Of a stretch of DNA of 64,000 bases, positions 7,161-16,737 are shown in pieces. Position numbers and translations under genes: made by a program. Position 1 is the first letter of the stretch. Each line of letters opens with the position of its first letter. The notes under the pieces are model-generated. The model was not told where the DNA came from and ran no database searches. It worked only from the letters and a program-made list of their open reading frames with translations. Location of the stretch: NCBI RefSeq assembly GCF_034555935.1, contig NZ_JAYDCJ010000003.1:2480001-2544000 (forward strand), written 5' to 3'. This stretch comes from Marinobacter qingdaonensis (GTDB lineage: Bacteria; Pseudomonadota; Gammaproteobacteria; Pseudomonadales; Oleiphilaceae).

Positions 7161-9881
7161 TCACCGGGATAGCAGGCCCAGCTCCCGCGCCCGGGCCAGG
7201 GCTTCCGTTCGCCGTCCCACACCCAGCTTGCCGTACAGGTTGCGGATATGGGCCTTCACGGTTGCTGGAGCCACCGCCATCCGGCTGGCAATGTCCTTGT
7301 TGGAGTGGCCGTCATGAATCAACGCCAGCACCTCCATTTCGCGCTGGCTGAGGGGCTCCGGCAGAAGCGCCGGGTTGGCCGTCGTTTGCGCGCCGGGGCC
7401 TGCGGGCCCCGGTTGATCGTCCGGCTCGGCCGGCCGGCAGCCACCGAGCAGGGTGCGAAGGTCCTGGTTCCAGGCGCCGGGAGCCTGGAGGGCCGGCAAG
7501 GCTCGAACCAGGGTCTGAAGTCGCGGGCTTTCCTCACTGAACAAACGCAGGAAGCCCGCCTCGGACGCCTTGGCCATTGCCCGGTCGAGCATCTCCACGG
7601 CTTCCTCGTGCCGCCCCTGCAGATCCAGGGCCTCACCGTAGACCAGCAGGATTTCCACCAGATGACGGTTGTGGGCGTTGCGTTCGGCCGCCGACAACAA
7701 GCTGCTCAGGATTTCCTGGGCCCGATCCGGCTGACCCAATGCCACCTGAACCCGCGCGCAACTGATCAGATACTGCTCCCGGTTGAGCGGATTGCTGAAG
7801 GACCCGGCATCGGCTGGGTCGAGGCATTCGAGGGCTTGGTCCGGGTGGCCTGCAGCCAGGTAACAGCGGGCCAGAAGGGCCGAACTGGCGGGCGGTTCGA
7901 ACACGATGTGGTCGCGCCGCTTGCGGCCGATCCGGACGGCGTCCTCCAGCACCTCGAAGGCCTCCTGCAACCGGCCCTCGCTGAAGGCCAGATGGCCGCG
8001 GACGTATTGAATGATCACGTGCTGGCCGGGTTCGGTACCTCGATCCACGTGTTCCAGGAGCGGCGCGAGGTGAGCTGCGGCCAGGTCCGGCTGATTCCGT
8101 TCCCGGTAGATCTCCGCCAGGGCACTGTTCTGCCAGCAGGAGATCAGCCGTGGCTGACTCGGATCGGCGTAATGTTGGTCTACCCAGGCCCGCACGTCGG
8201 TGCAGGTGCTCAGGGCCTGTTCGATATCGCCCCGGTTGTACTGGATCCAGGCCAACAGCCCGCCACTGGACAGCACGGTACTGGGCTTGCGTTCGAGCTG
8301 GCCGTAGCGAATCGCGGACAAGAGCGCGTCCTCGGCGTCCAGCAGCAATCCCTCACCAAAATAGTCCAGTCCAACCCCGTAGTAAGTGACCGATTTCAGG
8401 GGGATTTGGGTGTGGTCGATGTCCTTGAGCACCTGTCGGGTGAGCACGCTGGCGCTCCTGTCGTCGCTGCGGGTGCGGGCCAGGTAGGAGCGGATCAGCG
8501 AGATCTCACTCTGCAGACCGAGGGCGCCCTCGGCGTCTGGATGGGAGTCTGCCACCCGACGGTCGAGCAGATCTTCGAGGGTGGTGAGCAGCGGGTCCAG
8601 GGTATCCAGGCGATTGGCGAAGAACAGGGCCCAGCAGCGCAGCATCTGGATTTGCGGGCTGTCGTGAATCAGTTCCGGCGGCAGCGATTCAATCCACTCC
8701 AGCACGGGCAAGTGATAGCCGCCGTGAATCAGGTTGTTGCCGTGTTCGGCGAGCACGCTGGCCAGCCAGGGCCAGTCCGCTTCCTTCACGATCTGCAGGA
8801 TGCCGTCCTGGACGTGACCGTGGTCCAGCAACCAGTCCACGGTCTTGCGCCAGAGACTGCGGGCGCGGTCCGGGTCCAGATGTCGGATCCGATGCAGTAG
8901 CGCGTCCCGGAACAGGTCATGGTACCGAAACCACTGGCTCTGGGTGTCGAGGGGAATCAGGAACAGGTTCTGGCTCAGCAGGTGTTCCAACCACTGCTGG
9001 CTGTCCTGGCTACCGCGGATCGCATCGCACAGGGAGCCGCACAGGCGAGGGCAGTGAGCGGTGTCCAGGAGAAATTCGGTGGCGGCTGCCGACTGCTGGG
9101 AGAGCACCTCGCTCAGAACGTAGTCGCTGATGTGTCGTTCATCCACCTGGAGCCGGGGTGCCGAGGTTGGCTGGGGCTCTTGCCCGCGGGCTCCCGTCAG
9201 GGCCGTCAGTTGCATCGCCGCCACCCAGCCCTCGGTCCTGCGGCAAATGGCGTCGGCCTCGCTGTCGCTCAGATCAAGTCCCATGGTGTCCTGGAAGAAC
9301 TGACGGCATTCGCCTTCGGAAAACGCCAGCAGCGCTGGATGAATGTCCTCAATCCAGCGACGCACCCGCCACCGGGCCAGGGGCAGGGGCGGTTCGGTGC
9401 GCGAGGCCAGGGTGACGGTAACGGACGGGGGCAGGTAGTCGATCAGGTAGGCCAGTGCCCGGAGGATGCGATCGTCGCGGATCAGGTGAAAGTCGTCCAG
9501 CACCAGGGCCCATTGCCCACCATCGGCCGCCAGTTGGTTGATGAGGGCGGTGATCGTCCCTGTCGCGGTTTCGTCCTGGTCGTGAACCAGCAGGGGCTTG
9601 CAGGCCTCAAGACCGGGCAGACCGGCGTGCTCGAAGGCTCCGATCAGGTACTGCCAGAAGCGTCTGGGCTCGTCGTCGTGTTCATCCAGGGACAGCCAGG
9701 CTGTCGACCCGGTCGAACGCGCGCGCCACTGCGCCACCAATGTGGTTTTGCCGAATCCCGCTGGCGCAACCACCAGGTTCAAACGTTTGGCGTCCGCCGG
9801 CTCCAGCAGCATGTTCAACCGGTCGCGTCGGATGGCTCGGCGATCGGTGGAGGGGCGCAGGAATTTGGTGGTCAACAGCAT
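7161..9881 (-). CDS. MalT-type ATP-dependent LuxR family transcriptional activator
   Basis: Large (906 aa) STAND-class regulator of the MalT/AlkS type. The N-terminal NTPase carries Walker A APAGFGKTT (39-47) and Walker B ALVLDDFHL (Asp129-Asp130). A long alpha-helical TPR-like region (about 400-800) is typical of inducer sensing. The C-terminal LuxR helix-turn-helix (about 845-906) contains LSQREMEVLALI and SNKDIASRMAVAPATVKAHI. Length fits MalT (about 900). No maltose, alkane or other catabolic operon is adjacent, so the inducer and targets are unknown. It is divergent from cysB, and the candidate sRNA with its repeat elements lies just downstream, a possible local target. Confidence 0.88.
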   Translation of the reverse strand: MLLTTKFLRPSTDRRAIRRDRLNMLLEPADAKRLNLVVAPAGFGKTTLVAQWRARSTGSTAWLSLDEHDDEPRRFWQYLIGAFEHAGLPGLEACKPLLVHDQDETATGTITALINQLAADGGQWALVLDDFHLIRDDRILRALAYLIDYLPPSVTVTLASRTEPPLPLARWRVRRWIEDIHPALLAFSEGECRQFFQDTMGLDLSDSEADAICRRTEGWVAAMQLTALTGARGQEPQPTSAPRLQVDERHISDYVLSEVLSQQSAAATEFLLDTAHCPRLCGSLCDAIRGSQDSQQWLEHLLSQNLFLIPLDTQSQWFRYHDLFRDALLHRIRHLDPDRARSLWRKTVDWLLDHGHVQDGILQIVKEADWPWLASVLAEHGNNLIHGGYHLPVLEWIESLPPELIHDSPQIQMLRCWALFFANRLDTLDPLLTTLEDLLDRRVADSHPDAEGALGLQSEISLIRSYLARTRSDDRSASVLTRQVLKDIDHTQIPLKSVTYYGVGLDYFGEGLLLDAEDALLSAIRYGQLERKPSTVLSSGGLLAWIQYNRGDIEQALSTCTDVRAWVDQHYADPSQPRLISCWQNSALAEIYRERNQPDLAAAHLAPLLEHVDRGTEPGQHVIIQYVRGHLAFSEGRLQEAFEVLEDAVRIGRKRRDHIVFEPPASSALLARCYLAAGHPDQALECLDPADAGSFSNPLNREQYLISCARVQVALGQPDRAQEILSSLLSAAERNAHNRHLVEILLVYGEALDLQGRHEEAVEMLDRAMAKASEAGFLRLFSEESPRLQTLVRALPALQAPGAWNQDLRTLLGGCRPAEPDDQPGPAGPGAQTTANPALLPEPLSQREMEVLALIHDGHSNKDIASRMAVAPATVKAHIRNLYGKLGVGRRTEALARARELGLLSR

Positions 9882-11101
<1,220 letters not shown>

Positions 11102-11129
11102 TCCGGTGGGCAGGGCACTGACCGGTTTC

Positions 11130-11852
11130 CTATTCCTTGGCGATCAGGTTGTCGGCGTGCAGGCCGCACTCTTTCTTGGTCGCCTCTTCCCACCACCAGC
11201 GACCCTCGCGCTCGTGCTGACCGGGTAGAACCGGACGGGTGCACGGTTGGCAGCCGATGCTGATGAAGCCTTTCTCATGGAGTTCGTTGTAGGGGGCTTC
11301 GGACATGCGGATGTAATCCCAGACCTCCTTGGAGGTCCAATTGGCCAGGGGGTTGAACTTCACCAGGGTTTTGTCCGGGGTGGAAAACGCGGTGTCTTCC
11401 TGGACCACGGGCACGTCATTGCGGGTTCCGGGGCTCTGGTCCTTGCGTTGGCCGGTAATCCAGGCGTCTACGGTGGCGAGCTTGCGCCGCAGCGGGTTCA
11501 CTTTGCGAATGCCACAGCACTCGGAGTGACCATCCTCGTAAAAGCTGAACAAGCCCTTGCGATTCACCAGGTCCTGGATCTCGGCGGCGTCCGGGAACAG
11601 CACCTCGATGTCAATGCCGTAGTGCTTGCGGACCCGCTCTATGAATTCGTAGGTTTCCGGGTGCAGGCGGCCGGTGTCCAGGGTAAACACTTTCAGGTTG
11701 TCCGTGAGCCGGTGGGCCATTTCAATCAACACGACGTCTTCGGCCCCGCTGAAGGAGATGGCGATATTGTCGTACGTCTTGAGGGCAGCTTTGAGGATGG
11801 CGCGGGGGCTCTGGCCCTCAAGCTCGTCACGAAGCGTTTGGATATCCGTCAT
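11130..11852 (-). CDS. cysH: Assimilatory adenylylsulfate (APS) reductase, [4Fe-4S] type
   Basis: Reduces activated sulfate to sulfite using thioredoxin. The PP-loop [10 protein letters not shown] (33-42) binds nucleotide. Cys112-Cys113 (ECCGIRK) and Cys201/Cys204 (CQPC) are the four ligands of the iron-sulfur cluster. Cys229 in KKECGLH is the catalytic cysteine. The CC plus CxxC set marks the Pseudomonas/plant APS-reductase subtype (EC 1.8.4.10) rather than the cluster-free PAPS reductase of E. coli. At 240 aa it is close to family length. It is probably controlled by CysB. Confidence 0.93.
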   Translation of the reverse strand: MTDIQTLRDELEGQSPRAILKAALKTYDNIAISFSGAEDVVLIEMAHRLTDNLKVFTLDTGRLHPETYEFIERVRKHYGIDIEVLFPDAAEIQDLVNRKGLFSFYEDGHSECCGIRKVNPLRRKLATVDAWITGQRKDQSPGTRNDVPVVQEDTAFSTPDKTLVKFNPLANWTSKEVWDYIRMSEAPYNELHEKGFISIGCQPCTRPVLPGQHEREGRWWWEEATKKECGLHADNLIAKE

Positions 11853-12033
11853 GTTTGCCTGCTGTCTGGTCTAAATGAGTGAAAAGACTACCATTAAATG
11901 CTTCATTGCCTGAAGTAATGAGGATCTATATGGTTATGCCCGATGCATTCCCGGGCGGTTTTTCTTATTATACGGCGCAACTCAAATCGGAGCCCGGGCT
12001 CCGGGACACCCAACTGTTTATCAGGAGATCACT

Positions 12034-12648
12034 GTGGAACTGGCTTGCCTTGACCTCGAAGGAGTATTGATTCCGGAAATCTGGATCGCGTTTGCCGAGA
12101 AAACCGGTATTGAAGAACTCAAGGCGACCACCCGCGATGTGCCGGACTACGATGTGCTGATGACCCAGCGTCTGAAACTGCTGGACCAGCATGGATACGG
12201 CCTGCCACAGATTCAGGAAGTAATTGGTGGCCTTGACCCGCTGCCGGGTGCACGGGAATTCCTGGACTGGCTCCGGGAGCGGTTCCAGGTGGTGATCCTG
12301 TCCGACACCTTCTATGAGTTTGCCATGCCGCTGATGGCCAAGTTGGGTTTCCCGGCCCTGCTGTGCCACAAACTGGAAGTCGCCGAGAATGGCCAGATTA
12401 CCGACTACCTGCTGCGTCAGCGCGACCCCAAGCGCCAGTCGGTCCGGGCGTTCCAATTGTTGAACTACCGGGTCATCGCCGCCGGTGATTCCTACAACGA
12501 CACCACCATGCTGGGGCAGGCCGAGGCCGGCATCCTGTTCCACGCGCCGCAGAATGTCATCGACGAGTTCCCGCAGTTCCCGGCGGTACATAACTTTGAA
12601 GACCTGAAGCAGGAATTCCTCAAGGCAAGCGCGGTTCACACCGCGTAA
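12034..12648 (+). CDS. thrH: ThrH, bifunctional phosphoserine phosphatase / phosphoserine:homoserine phosphotransferase
   Basis: HAD-superfamily enzyme, 204 aa, known from Pseudomonas aeruginosa, where it dephosphorylates phosphoserine and can transfer the phosphate to homoserine. The N-terminal motif is CLDLEGVL, with Asp7 as nucleophile and Glu9 replacing the usual second Asp, as in characterised ThrH. VILSDTFYEF and GDSYNDTTML are HAD motifs II and III. The start is GTG with AGGAG at 12023-12027. It is divergent from cysH and convergent with pabB. Confidence 0.93.
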   Translation: MELACLDLEGVLIPEIWIAFAEKTGIEELKATTRDVPDYDVLMTQRLKLLDQHGYGLPQIQEVIGGLDPLPGAREFLDWLRERFQVVILSDTFYEFAMPLMAKLGFPALLCHKLEVAENGQITDYLLRQRDPKRQSVRAFQLLNYRVIAAGDSYNDTTMLGQAEAGILFHAPQNVIDEFPQFPAVHNFEDLKQEFLKASAVHTA

Positions 12649-12666
12649 TCGGGAAGTCCGGGAGCC

Positions 12667-12696
12667 GAAGCCGTGCCAGCGCCGGGGCGCGGCTTC
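12667..12696. terminator. Hairpin between convergent thrH and pabB
   Basis: An 11-bp GC-rich stem with one G-T pair (12667-12677 with 12686-12696) and an 8-nt loop lies between the two stop codons. No T-tract follows on either strand, so it may be a weak or protein-assisted terminator or an mRNA 3'-end stabiliser. Confidence 0.45.
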
Positions 12697-12697
12697 C

Positions 12698-14047
12698 TCA
12701 GATTGTCAGATCCTGCAAAAACCGCATCAAGGGCGCCACTTTGGTCAGGGTTTCCTGATACTCCGCCTGCGGGTCCGAATCGGCGACTATCCCGCCACCA
12801 CCACAGCAGCGAATGACGCCATCGCCGGTGCAAACCAGGGTACGGATGGCAATGCTGCTGTCGAGTCGTCCACCCAGGCCGTAGAAAAACACCGATCCGC
12901 AGTAGGGGCCCCGTGCGTGGGGTTCCAGCTCCTTGATGATTTCCATGGCCCGGAGCTTTGGCGCGCCGGTGATGGAGCCGCCTGGAAAGGCATCGATGAA
13001 CGCCTTCAGGGGGGACACACCCTCCCGCAATTCCGCCCGAATGTGACTGACCAGGTGGTGGACGTTCTGGTAGGACTCCAGGGCGAACAGCTGATCGACC
13101 CGCACGGATTGGGGCTTGGCATTCACGCTTAGGTCGTTCCGCAGGAGGTCAACGATCATCAGGTTTTCCGCCCGATCCTTCTCAGAGTCCTGCAATTCGA
13201 GCGCGAACGATTGGTCCTCGGCCTCGGTACGCCCCCTGGGCCGCGTGCCCTTGATCGGACTGGTTTTCACAACGCCATCGTCGATTTCCAGAAACCGTTC
13301 CGGGGAAATCGAAAGGATCGAAAAGTCGGAGCCACGGATGAAGGCGCTGTAGGGCGTTGGGTGGGTGCCGGTCAGGGCCTCGAATGCGTGCCAGGGATCG
13401 CCCTGATACCGACCGCTGAACTCCTGCGACAGGTTTGCCTGGTAGCAATCCCCCGCCTCGATGTAGTCCTTGACCGTCTGGACACTGGCTTCGAACGCGG
13501 ATTGGGGTTGAGTGGCCTGAAAAGGCGCGGTCATTGTCCACGGTGGGGCTACTTTGGCGGCGGGAGTGTCGCGCCAGTGCTCGACCTTTGCGCGCACGGC
13601 GTCGGGGCACTGGTCGTGAAAACGCAGGAAGTACTCCCCGGTTTTTCGATTGTAAGACGCCATCCAGAGGAAAAGACGGGCTTGCAGTACCGGGGTCGGC
13701 AGAGGGCCTGACAGCGCCCGCAGCTTTTTTTCCTTCAGATAGCCCAGTTCATAGCTCACGAAGCCGACGATACCGCCTGCCGGTATCTCCGCGTTCTCCC
13801 CCTGAAAGTGGTACCGCTGCCTGAGCTCGTCCAGTTCTGTGACCGCATTCTGCACGCTTTGCGGCGCACGATCACGGTCCCGAAGTTCATAGCTGGACGT
13901 CGAGAGCGCCGAGAAGAAGCTCCATTCGCCGGTGTCGCCACTGGTTCCTGTGCTGCCCAGATAGACGAAGTCGTCATGCTGGCAGGCATGGGCCTGGAGT
14001 CTGGTGAACAGGTCCCGGTCGATGGGCTGGGCTGCAACGTCAGTCAA
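12698..14047 (-). CDS. pabB: Aminodeoxychorismate synthase component I
   Basis: With PabA glutaminase it converts chorismate to 4-amino-4-deoxychorismate for folate synthesis. The chorismate-binding signature is complete: SPIKGTRPRG, where the Lys of PIKGT marks PabB rather than TrpE (PIAGT); then FPGGSITGAPKLRAMEII and CGGGGIVADSDP. The start is uncertain. The frame opens with TTG at 14083 directly after a stop and without a Shine-Dalgarno. I prefer TTG at 14047, which has GCGGAG five bases upstream and gives about 449 aa. It is one of several chorismate-linked genes in the window (aroC, DAHP synthase, trpFBA). Confidence 0.93.
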   Translation of the reverse strand: MTDVAAQPIDRDLFTRLQAHACQHDDFVYLGSTGTSGDTGEWSFFSALSTSSYELRDRDRAPQSVQNAVTELDELRQRYHFQGENAEIPAGGIVGFVSYELGYLKEKKLRALSGPLPTPVLQARLFLWMASYNRKTGEYFLRFHDQCPDAVRAKVEHWRDTPAAKVAPPWTMTAPFQATQPQSAFEASVQTVKDYIEAGDCYQANLSQEFSGRYQGDPWHAFEALTGTHPTPYSAFIRGSDFSILSISPERFLEIDDGVVKTSPIKGTRPRGRTEAEDQSFALELQDSEKDRAENLMIVDLLRNDLSVNAKPQSVRVDQLFALESYQNVHHLVSHIRAELREGVSPLKAFIDAFPGGSITGAPKLRAMEIIKELEPHARGPYCGSVFFYGLGGRLDSSIAIRTLVCTGDGVIRCCGGGGIVADSDPQAEYQETLTKVAPLMRFLQDLTI

Positions 14048-14197
14048 ATTTGCTCCGCTAAATTCTCGAAAACGCCAACGCAATCAAATAATGGTCGGCG
14101 GGTCAGATGATGTAATAAACGCCATTCGCCGGTGCTTATTCTACACCGTCGCCGGTGAGGATAACTCCGCAAACCCAATAAGAATGGATGTGCCTCT

Positions 14198-14782
14198 ATG
14201 ATTTCCGTTAAAGGTCTTGTTACTGCCGCAGCGATGACGGCAACGCTGGTTACCTCAACGCCCGTTTTCTCAGACTCTATTACTTTGCCGGCCAATTCGC
14301 CCCTCAAAGACGGTCAGGTCAGTGAAGAGGAGCTAGCCGGTATCCTCGCGGCTGCCCAGACCCAATTGATTCGGCTCACCGATGAGGCGACGAAAGCCTA
14401 CAGAGGCCAGCTGACGGATGCCAGGCCCAATATGCCTTCCGCCTGGATGTTGATGAAAGACGGCACCACCGTGAAACGGATCAGCCTCGGAGAGCAGGGG
14501 GCGGAGGTGCCTGCGTCTGCCCGTATCTATATGTATCGGGCGGCCATCAAGGCCATAGCACAGGGTGGCGAGATCAATGCGGCCGCCATTCTCTATACCG
14601 GCCGGGTCAGCCCCGACAGTGAGGTAGAAGCCTTGGTCATCGAGCATGAGCACCGCTTGGGGGTTTCTGCCAACAAGGTCATCGGTTTTACGGTCGAGGG
14701 CGAAGACCTGCGGTGGGCCGAGCCCGTGTCCCAGAGCAAGCCGTTTGAGTGGTTTTATGACCAGGAAAGCAAAAAAGGCTGA
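14198..14782 (+). CDS. Exported protein of unknown function
   Basis: 194 aa with a clear signal peptide (MISVKGLVTAAAMTATLVTS, cleavage near VFSDS). The mature part is a mixed alpha/beta sequence with WMLMKDGTTVKRISLGEQG and LVIEHEHRLGVSANKVIGFT. I recognise no family. It contains no cysteine, so disulfides are excluded. It reads divergently from pabB and is followed by a CRP-like site and a second exported-protein gene, so the three exported genes at 14.2-16.5 kb may form a surface or periplasmic neighbourhood. Real-gene status rests on the signal peptide, good length and normal codon use. Confidence 0.75.
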   Translation: MISVKGLVTAAAMTATLVTSTPVFSDSITLPANSPLKDGQVSEEELAGILAAAQTQLIRLTDEATKAYRGQLTDARPNMPSAWMLMKDGTTVKRISLGEQGAEVPASARIYMYRAAIKAIAQGGEINAAAILYTGRVSPDSEVEALVIEHEHRLGVSANKVIGFTVEGEDLRWAEPVSQSKPFEWFYDQESKKG

Positions 14783-14848
14783 TGTTCAATCGGATTCACT
14801 GAGAACCAGTCGTGGTTTGTTTCCTTGTGTAACCGATCGGTTAAAGAC

Positions 14849-14864
14849 TGTGACTAGAGTCACG
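14849..14864. promoter_or_regulatory. CRP/Vfr-like operator upstream of the FilA/DUF6160-like gene
   Basis: TGTGA-CTAGAG-TCACG matches TGTGA-N6-TCACA with one mismatch and contains a perfect 14-bp palindrome (14850-14863). It lies about 110 bp before the ATG at 14973, followed by an AT-rich stretch suitable for a -10. The gap 14783-14972 holds no gene. Confidence 0.5.
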
Positions 14865-14972
14865 GACTAGGACTGTAAAACAATCTTAAATGGGTTTGTG
14901 GAGTCAGGGAACTCCGCACTCAACATCAAAACTCAGATAATAAAGAAAATGAGTTTCCAAGGAGATAAGAAT

Positions 14973-15779
14973 ATGAAAGGCCTGAAGAAAATTGCTCTCG
15001 CGACTGCCGTAGCCGCGGCTCCCTTCGCTGCCCACGCCGATCTGCAAGCCATGGATGACACCGCCATGTCCAGCGTGACCGGTCAGGCGGGTGTGACCAT
15101 CGAACTCGAAACCCAGGTCAGCATCGGTCAGTTCCGCTACACGGATGAAGGCTCCTTCGTAGTTAACGACATCGTGTTGGGTGGTTCTGGTGTTGCCGGT
15201 GGCGCGGGTTCCAACCTGTTGGACGACCTGAAAATCGATATCGACGTTCTGGCTGACGGCGACGCTGTAATCCACGTTGGCTCTATCTCAGGTAACCCGA
15301 TTGACTGGGGTATGACAGCCAGCTCCATGGCGCTCGTGGGCGGCACTGACTCCACCACCCTGATCTCCAACCTGAGCGGCCACGGTGCTCTCGGCGCGCT
15401 GGACATCGTTGTTGATACCGCCACTGACACCCTGAACCTGGACGTTGCCTTCAACGTGGTCGATATGGACTTCGACGTTGAGTTCCTGGGTGTTGGTATT
15501 CGTGACATGGCGATCATGGGTAGCCAGTTCTTCGAGGAAGTAGCTGCTGGTGGCGCTCCTTCTACTGCCGCTGGTCTGTTTGCCGTCGCCAGTGTTGACG
15601 TCTATAAAGGCGCAGGCCTGACTGGCTCTTCAGCCACTGACGTACTGCGGATTGATGTTTCTGACATCACCATGGACATGAACATCGGTGCGATCGAGAT
15701 CGGTGGTGCCTCCATCGGTTCCGTGGCTATGGACAACCTGTCCATCACCAACACCAGCATGGCTGTCTACGGTCACTAA
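14973..15779 (+). CDS. Exported FilA/DUF6160-like surface protein
   Basis: 268 aa. The signal peptide is KGLKKIALATAVAAAPFAAHA. Immediately after it comes MDDTAMSSVTGQAGVTIELE, the M-(S)xVTGQAG-(I/V)T element seen in a widespread family of secreted or pilus-associated proteins (DUF6160, FilA-like). The remainder is rich in Gly, Asp, Ser and Val, without Cys, and looks like beta-strand repeats. The start is ATG at 14973 with AAGGAG 8 bp upstream; an in-frame upstream ATG at 14898 would place 25 polar residues before the signal peptide and is rejected. A strong terminator follows at once, so it is probably a single-gene unit controlled by the CRP-like site. Function is not established. Confidence 0.85.
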   Translation: MKGLKKIALATAVAAAPFAAHADLQAMDDTAMSSVTGQAGVTIELETQVSIGQFRYTDEGSFVVNDIVLGGSGVAGGAGSNLLDDLKIDIDVLADGDAVIHVGSISGNPIDWGMTASSMALVGGTDSTTLISNLSGHGALGALDIVVDTATDTLNLDVAFNVVDMDFDVEFLGVGIRDMAIMGSQFFEEVAAGGAPSTAAGLFAVASVDVYKGAGLTGSSATDVLRIDVSDITMDMNIGAIEIGGASIGSVAMDNLSITNTSMAVYGH

Positions 15780-15804
15780 GCTGACCTGATAGCTGCACTG
15801 GTAG

Positions 15805-15830
15805 AACGCCCCGCCCAGCGGGGCGTTTTT
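15805..15830 (+). terminator. Rho-independent terminator after the FilA/DUF6160-like gene
   Basis: A ten-bp stem (15805-15814 with 15818-15827), a CCA loop and a T5 run. Confidence 0.9.
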
Positions 15831-15846
15831 CGTTGGGCAGCACCCC

Positions 15847-15879
15847 AAAAAAAACGGCAACCCGTGGGTTGCCGTTTTT
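15847..15879. terminator. Bidirectional terminator between convergent genes
   Basis: CGGCAACCC pairs with GGGTTGCCG and is flanked by an A-run on the left and a T-run on the right, so it works in both directions. It closes the minus-strand gene at 15892 and backs up the terminator at 15805. Confidence 0.9.
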
Positions 15880-15891
15880 GCATTCGGTTGT

Positions 15892-16509
15892 TTACTGGTC
15901 GGGCACTTTGATGGACAGGTCAAAGCCGCCGCCAGGGCGTGGAGTGAGGCTTATGGGGCCCTCGTTAATGCCCTCTGGCACCTGAATCCGGTCAATGCCC
16001 GGCGGATTGCCGATGGAAAAGTTCAGATTCTGACCATCAAAGCCAATACCCAGCTGATCGTTCAGGAAGGTCTGGGTAAAGGGCTCTTCGGGAATCTGGG
16101 CTTGTTGCCCGAAGATGATCGGAGGAATGGTTGGGGTGAACTCGGCGGGCGGTTGGGCGCGCGCCAGTTCGTCCTGCGGCAGCAGCAGAGCGCGACGCAG
16201 AAATTCCTCTTCGGCGCTTTTCAGCGCGTCTTTGCTGCCCGCCTCCACATAACGCTGGAGGGCATCCCGATAGGCCTCCTCCTCGGCTTCGGTCAGCACC
16301 GGTTCTCCGGGCGAGATGGTCAGTGAACGAAGAATGCGCTGTCGATCGGCATCGGATTTTCGCTGTTCCTTGGGTACGATGATGACGGCCGAATCCTTGA
16401 CGTAGGTTTCGACCATTTCATCGGACGTCAGCGCCTGAACGCCCGACAGGGCAGGCATGGAAACAGCGGCTCCGGCAATCGATGCGGCGAGCAAATGAAA
16501 GCGTTTCAT
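15892..16509 (-). CDS. Exported hypothetical protein
   Basis: 205 aa, no recognised family. The ATG at 16509 is preceded by GGAAGGG and starts a clear signal peptide (MKRFHLLAASIAGAAVSMPA). The middle (about 70-115) is a charged helix beginning TEAEEEAYRDALQRYVEAGS. The C-terminal third (about 130-205) is Pro/Gly-rich beta sequence containing GIDRIQVPEGINEG. The frame stays open upstream to 17373, but that part lacks a signal peptide start and overlaps the DUF58 gene, so I reject it. It is convergent with the FilA/DUF6160-like gene and divergent from the DUF58-TgpA pair; a periplasmic or surface role is likely, nothing more specific. Confidence 0.75.
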   Translation of the reverse strand: MKRFHLLAASIAGAAVSMPALSGVQALTSDEMVETYVKDSAVIIVPKEQRKSDADRQRILRSLTISPGEPVLTEAEEEAYRDALQRYVEAGSKDALKSAEEEFLRRALLLPQDELARAQPPAEFTPTIPPIIFGQQAQIPEEPFTQTFLNDQLGIGFDGQNLNFSIGNPPGIDRIQVPEGINEGPISLTPRPGGGFDLSIKVPDQ

Positions 16510-16737
16510 ATCAAGCCCTTCCTGCAGGAACTTACGTGGTCTGGTGGCGCGCGGAGCGGAAATTTTCGCCAAAACGCGTCGCGATATGGTTAGTATTTGA
16601 CTTGTCCATGGGCATTTCAAGCGGGTTTTGGTCGGGTTGTGATCAGATTCGTTGAAACGCCAGTATTGTTTTGAGATATCGGCGTTGCGCGCCTCAGGGC
16701 CGCTGCGCCACCTCCGCCAAAAACCTCCAAGGGCGCC

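Noticed and set aside
7248..8900. Open frame of 550 codons opposite the MalT-type gene
   Set aside because: Antisense shadow; the MalT-type protein has intact Walker and LuxR motifs on the other strand.
11938..11970. Terminator-like hairpin followed by T5 upstream of thrH
   Set aside because: The stem is only five pairs and the region must carry the divergent cysH/thrH promoters; not convincing.
11879..12070. Possible 63-codon gene before thrH
   Set aside because: It overlaps the thrH start, has no ribosome site and no recognisable content.
14898..14972. Longer N-terminus for the FilA/DUF6160-like protein
   Set aside because: It would bury the signal peptide behind 25 polar residues, and the AAGGAG supports ATG 14973.
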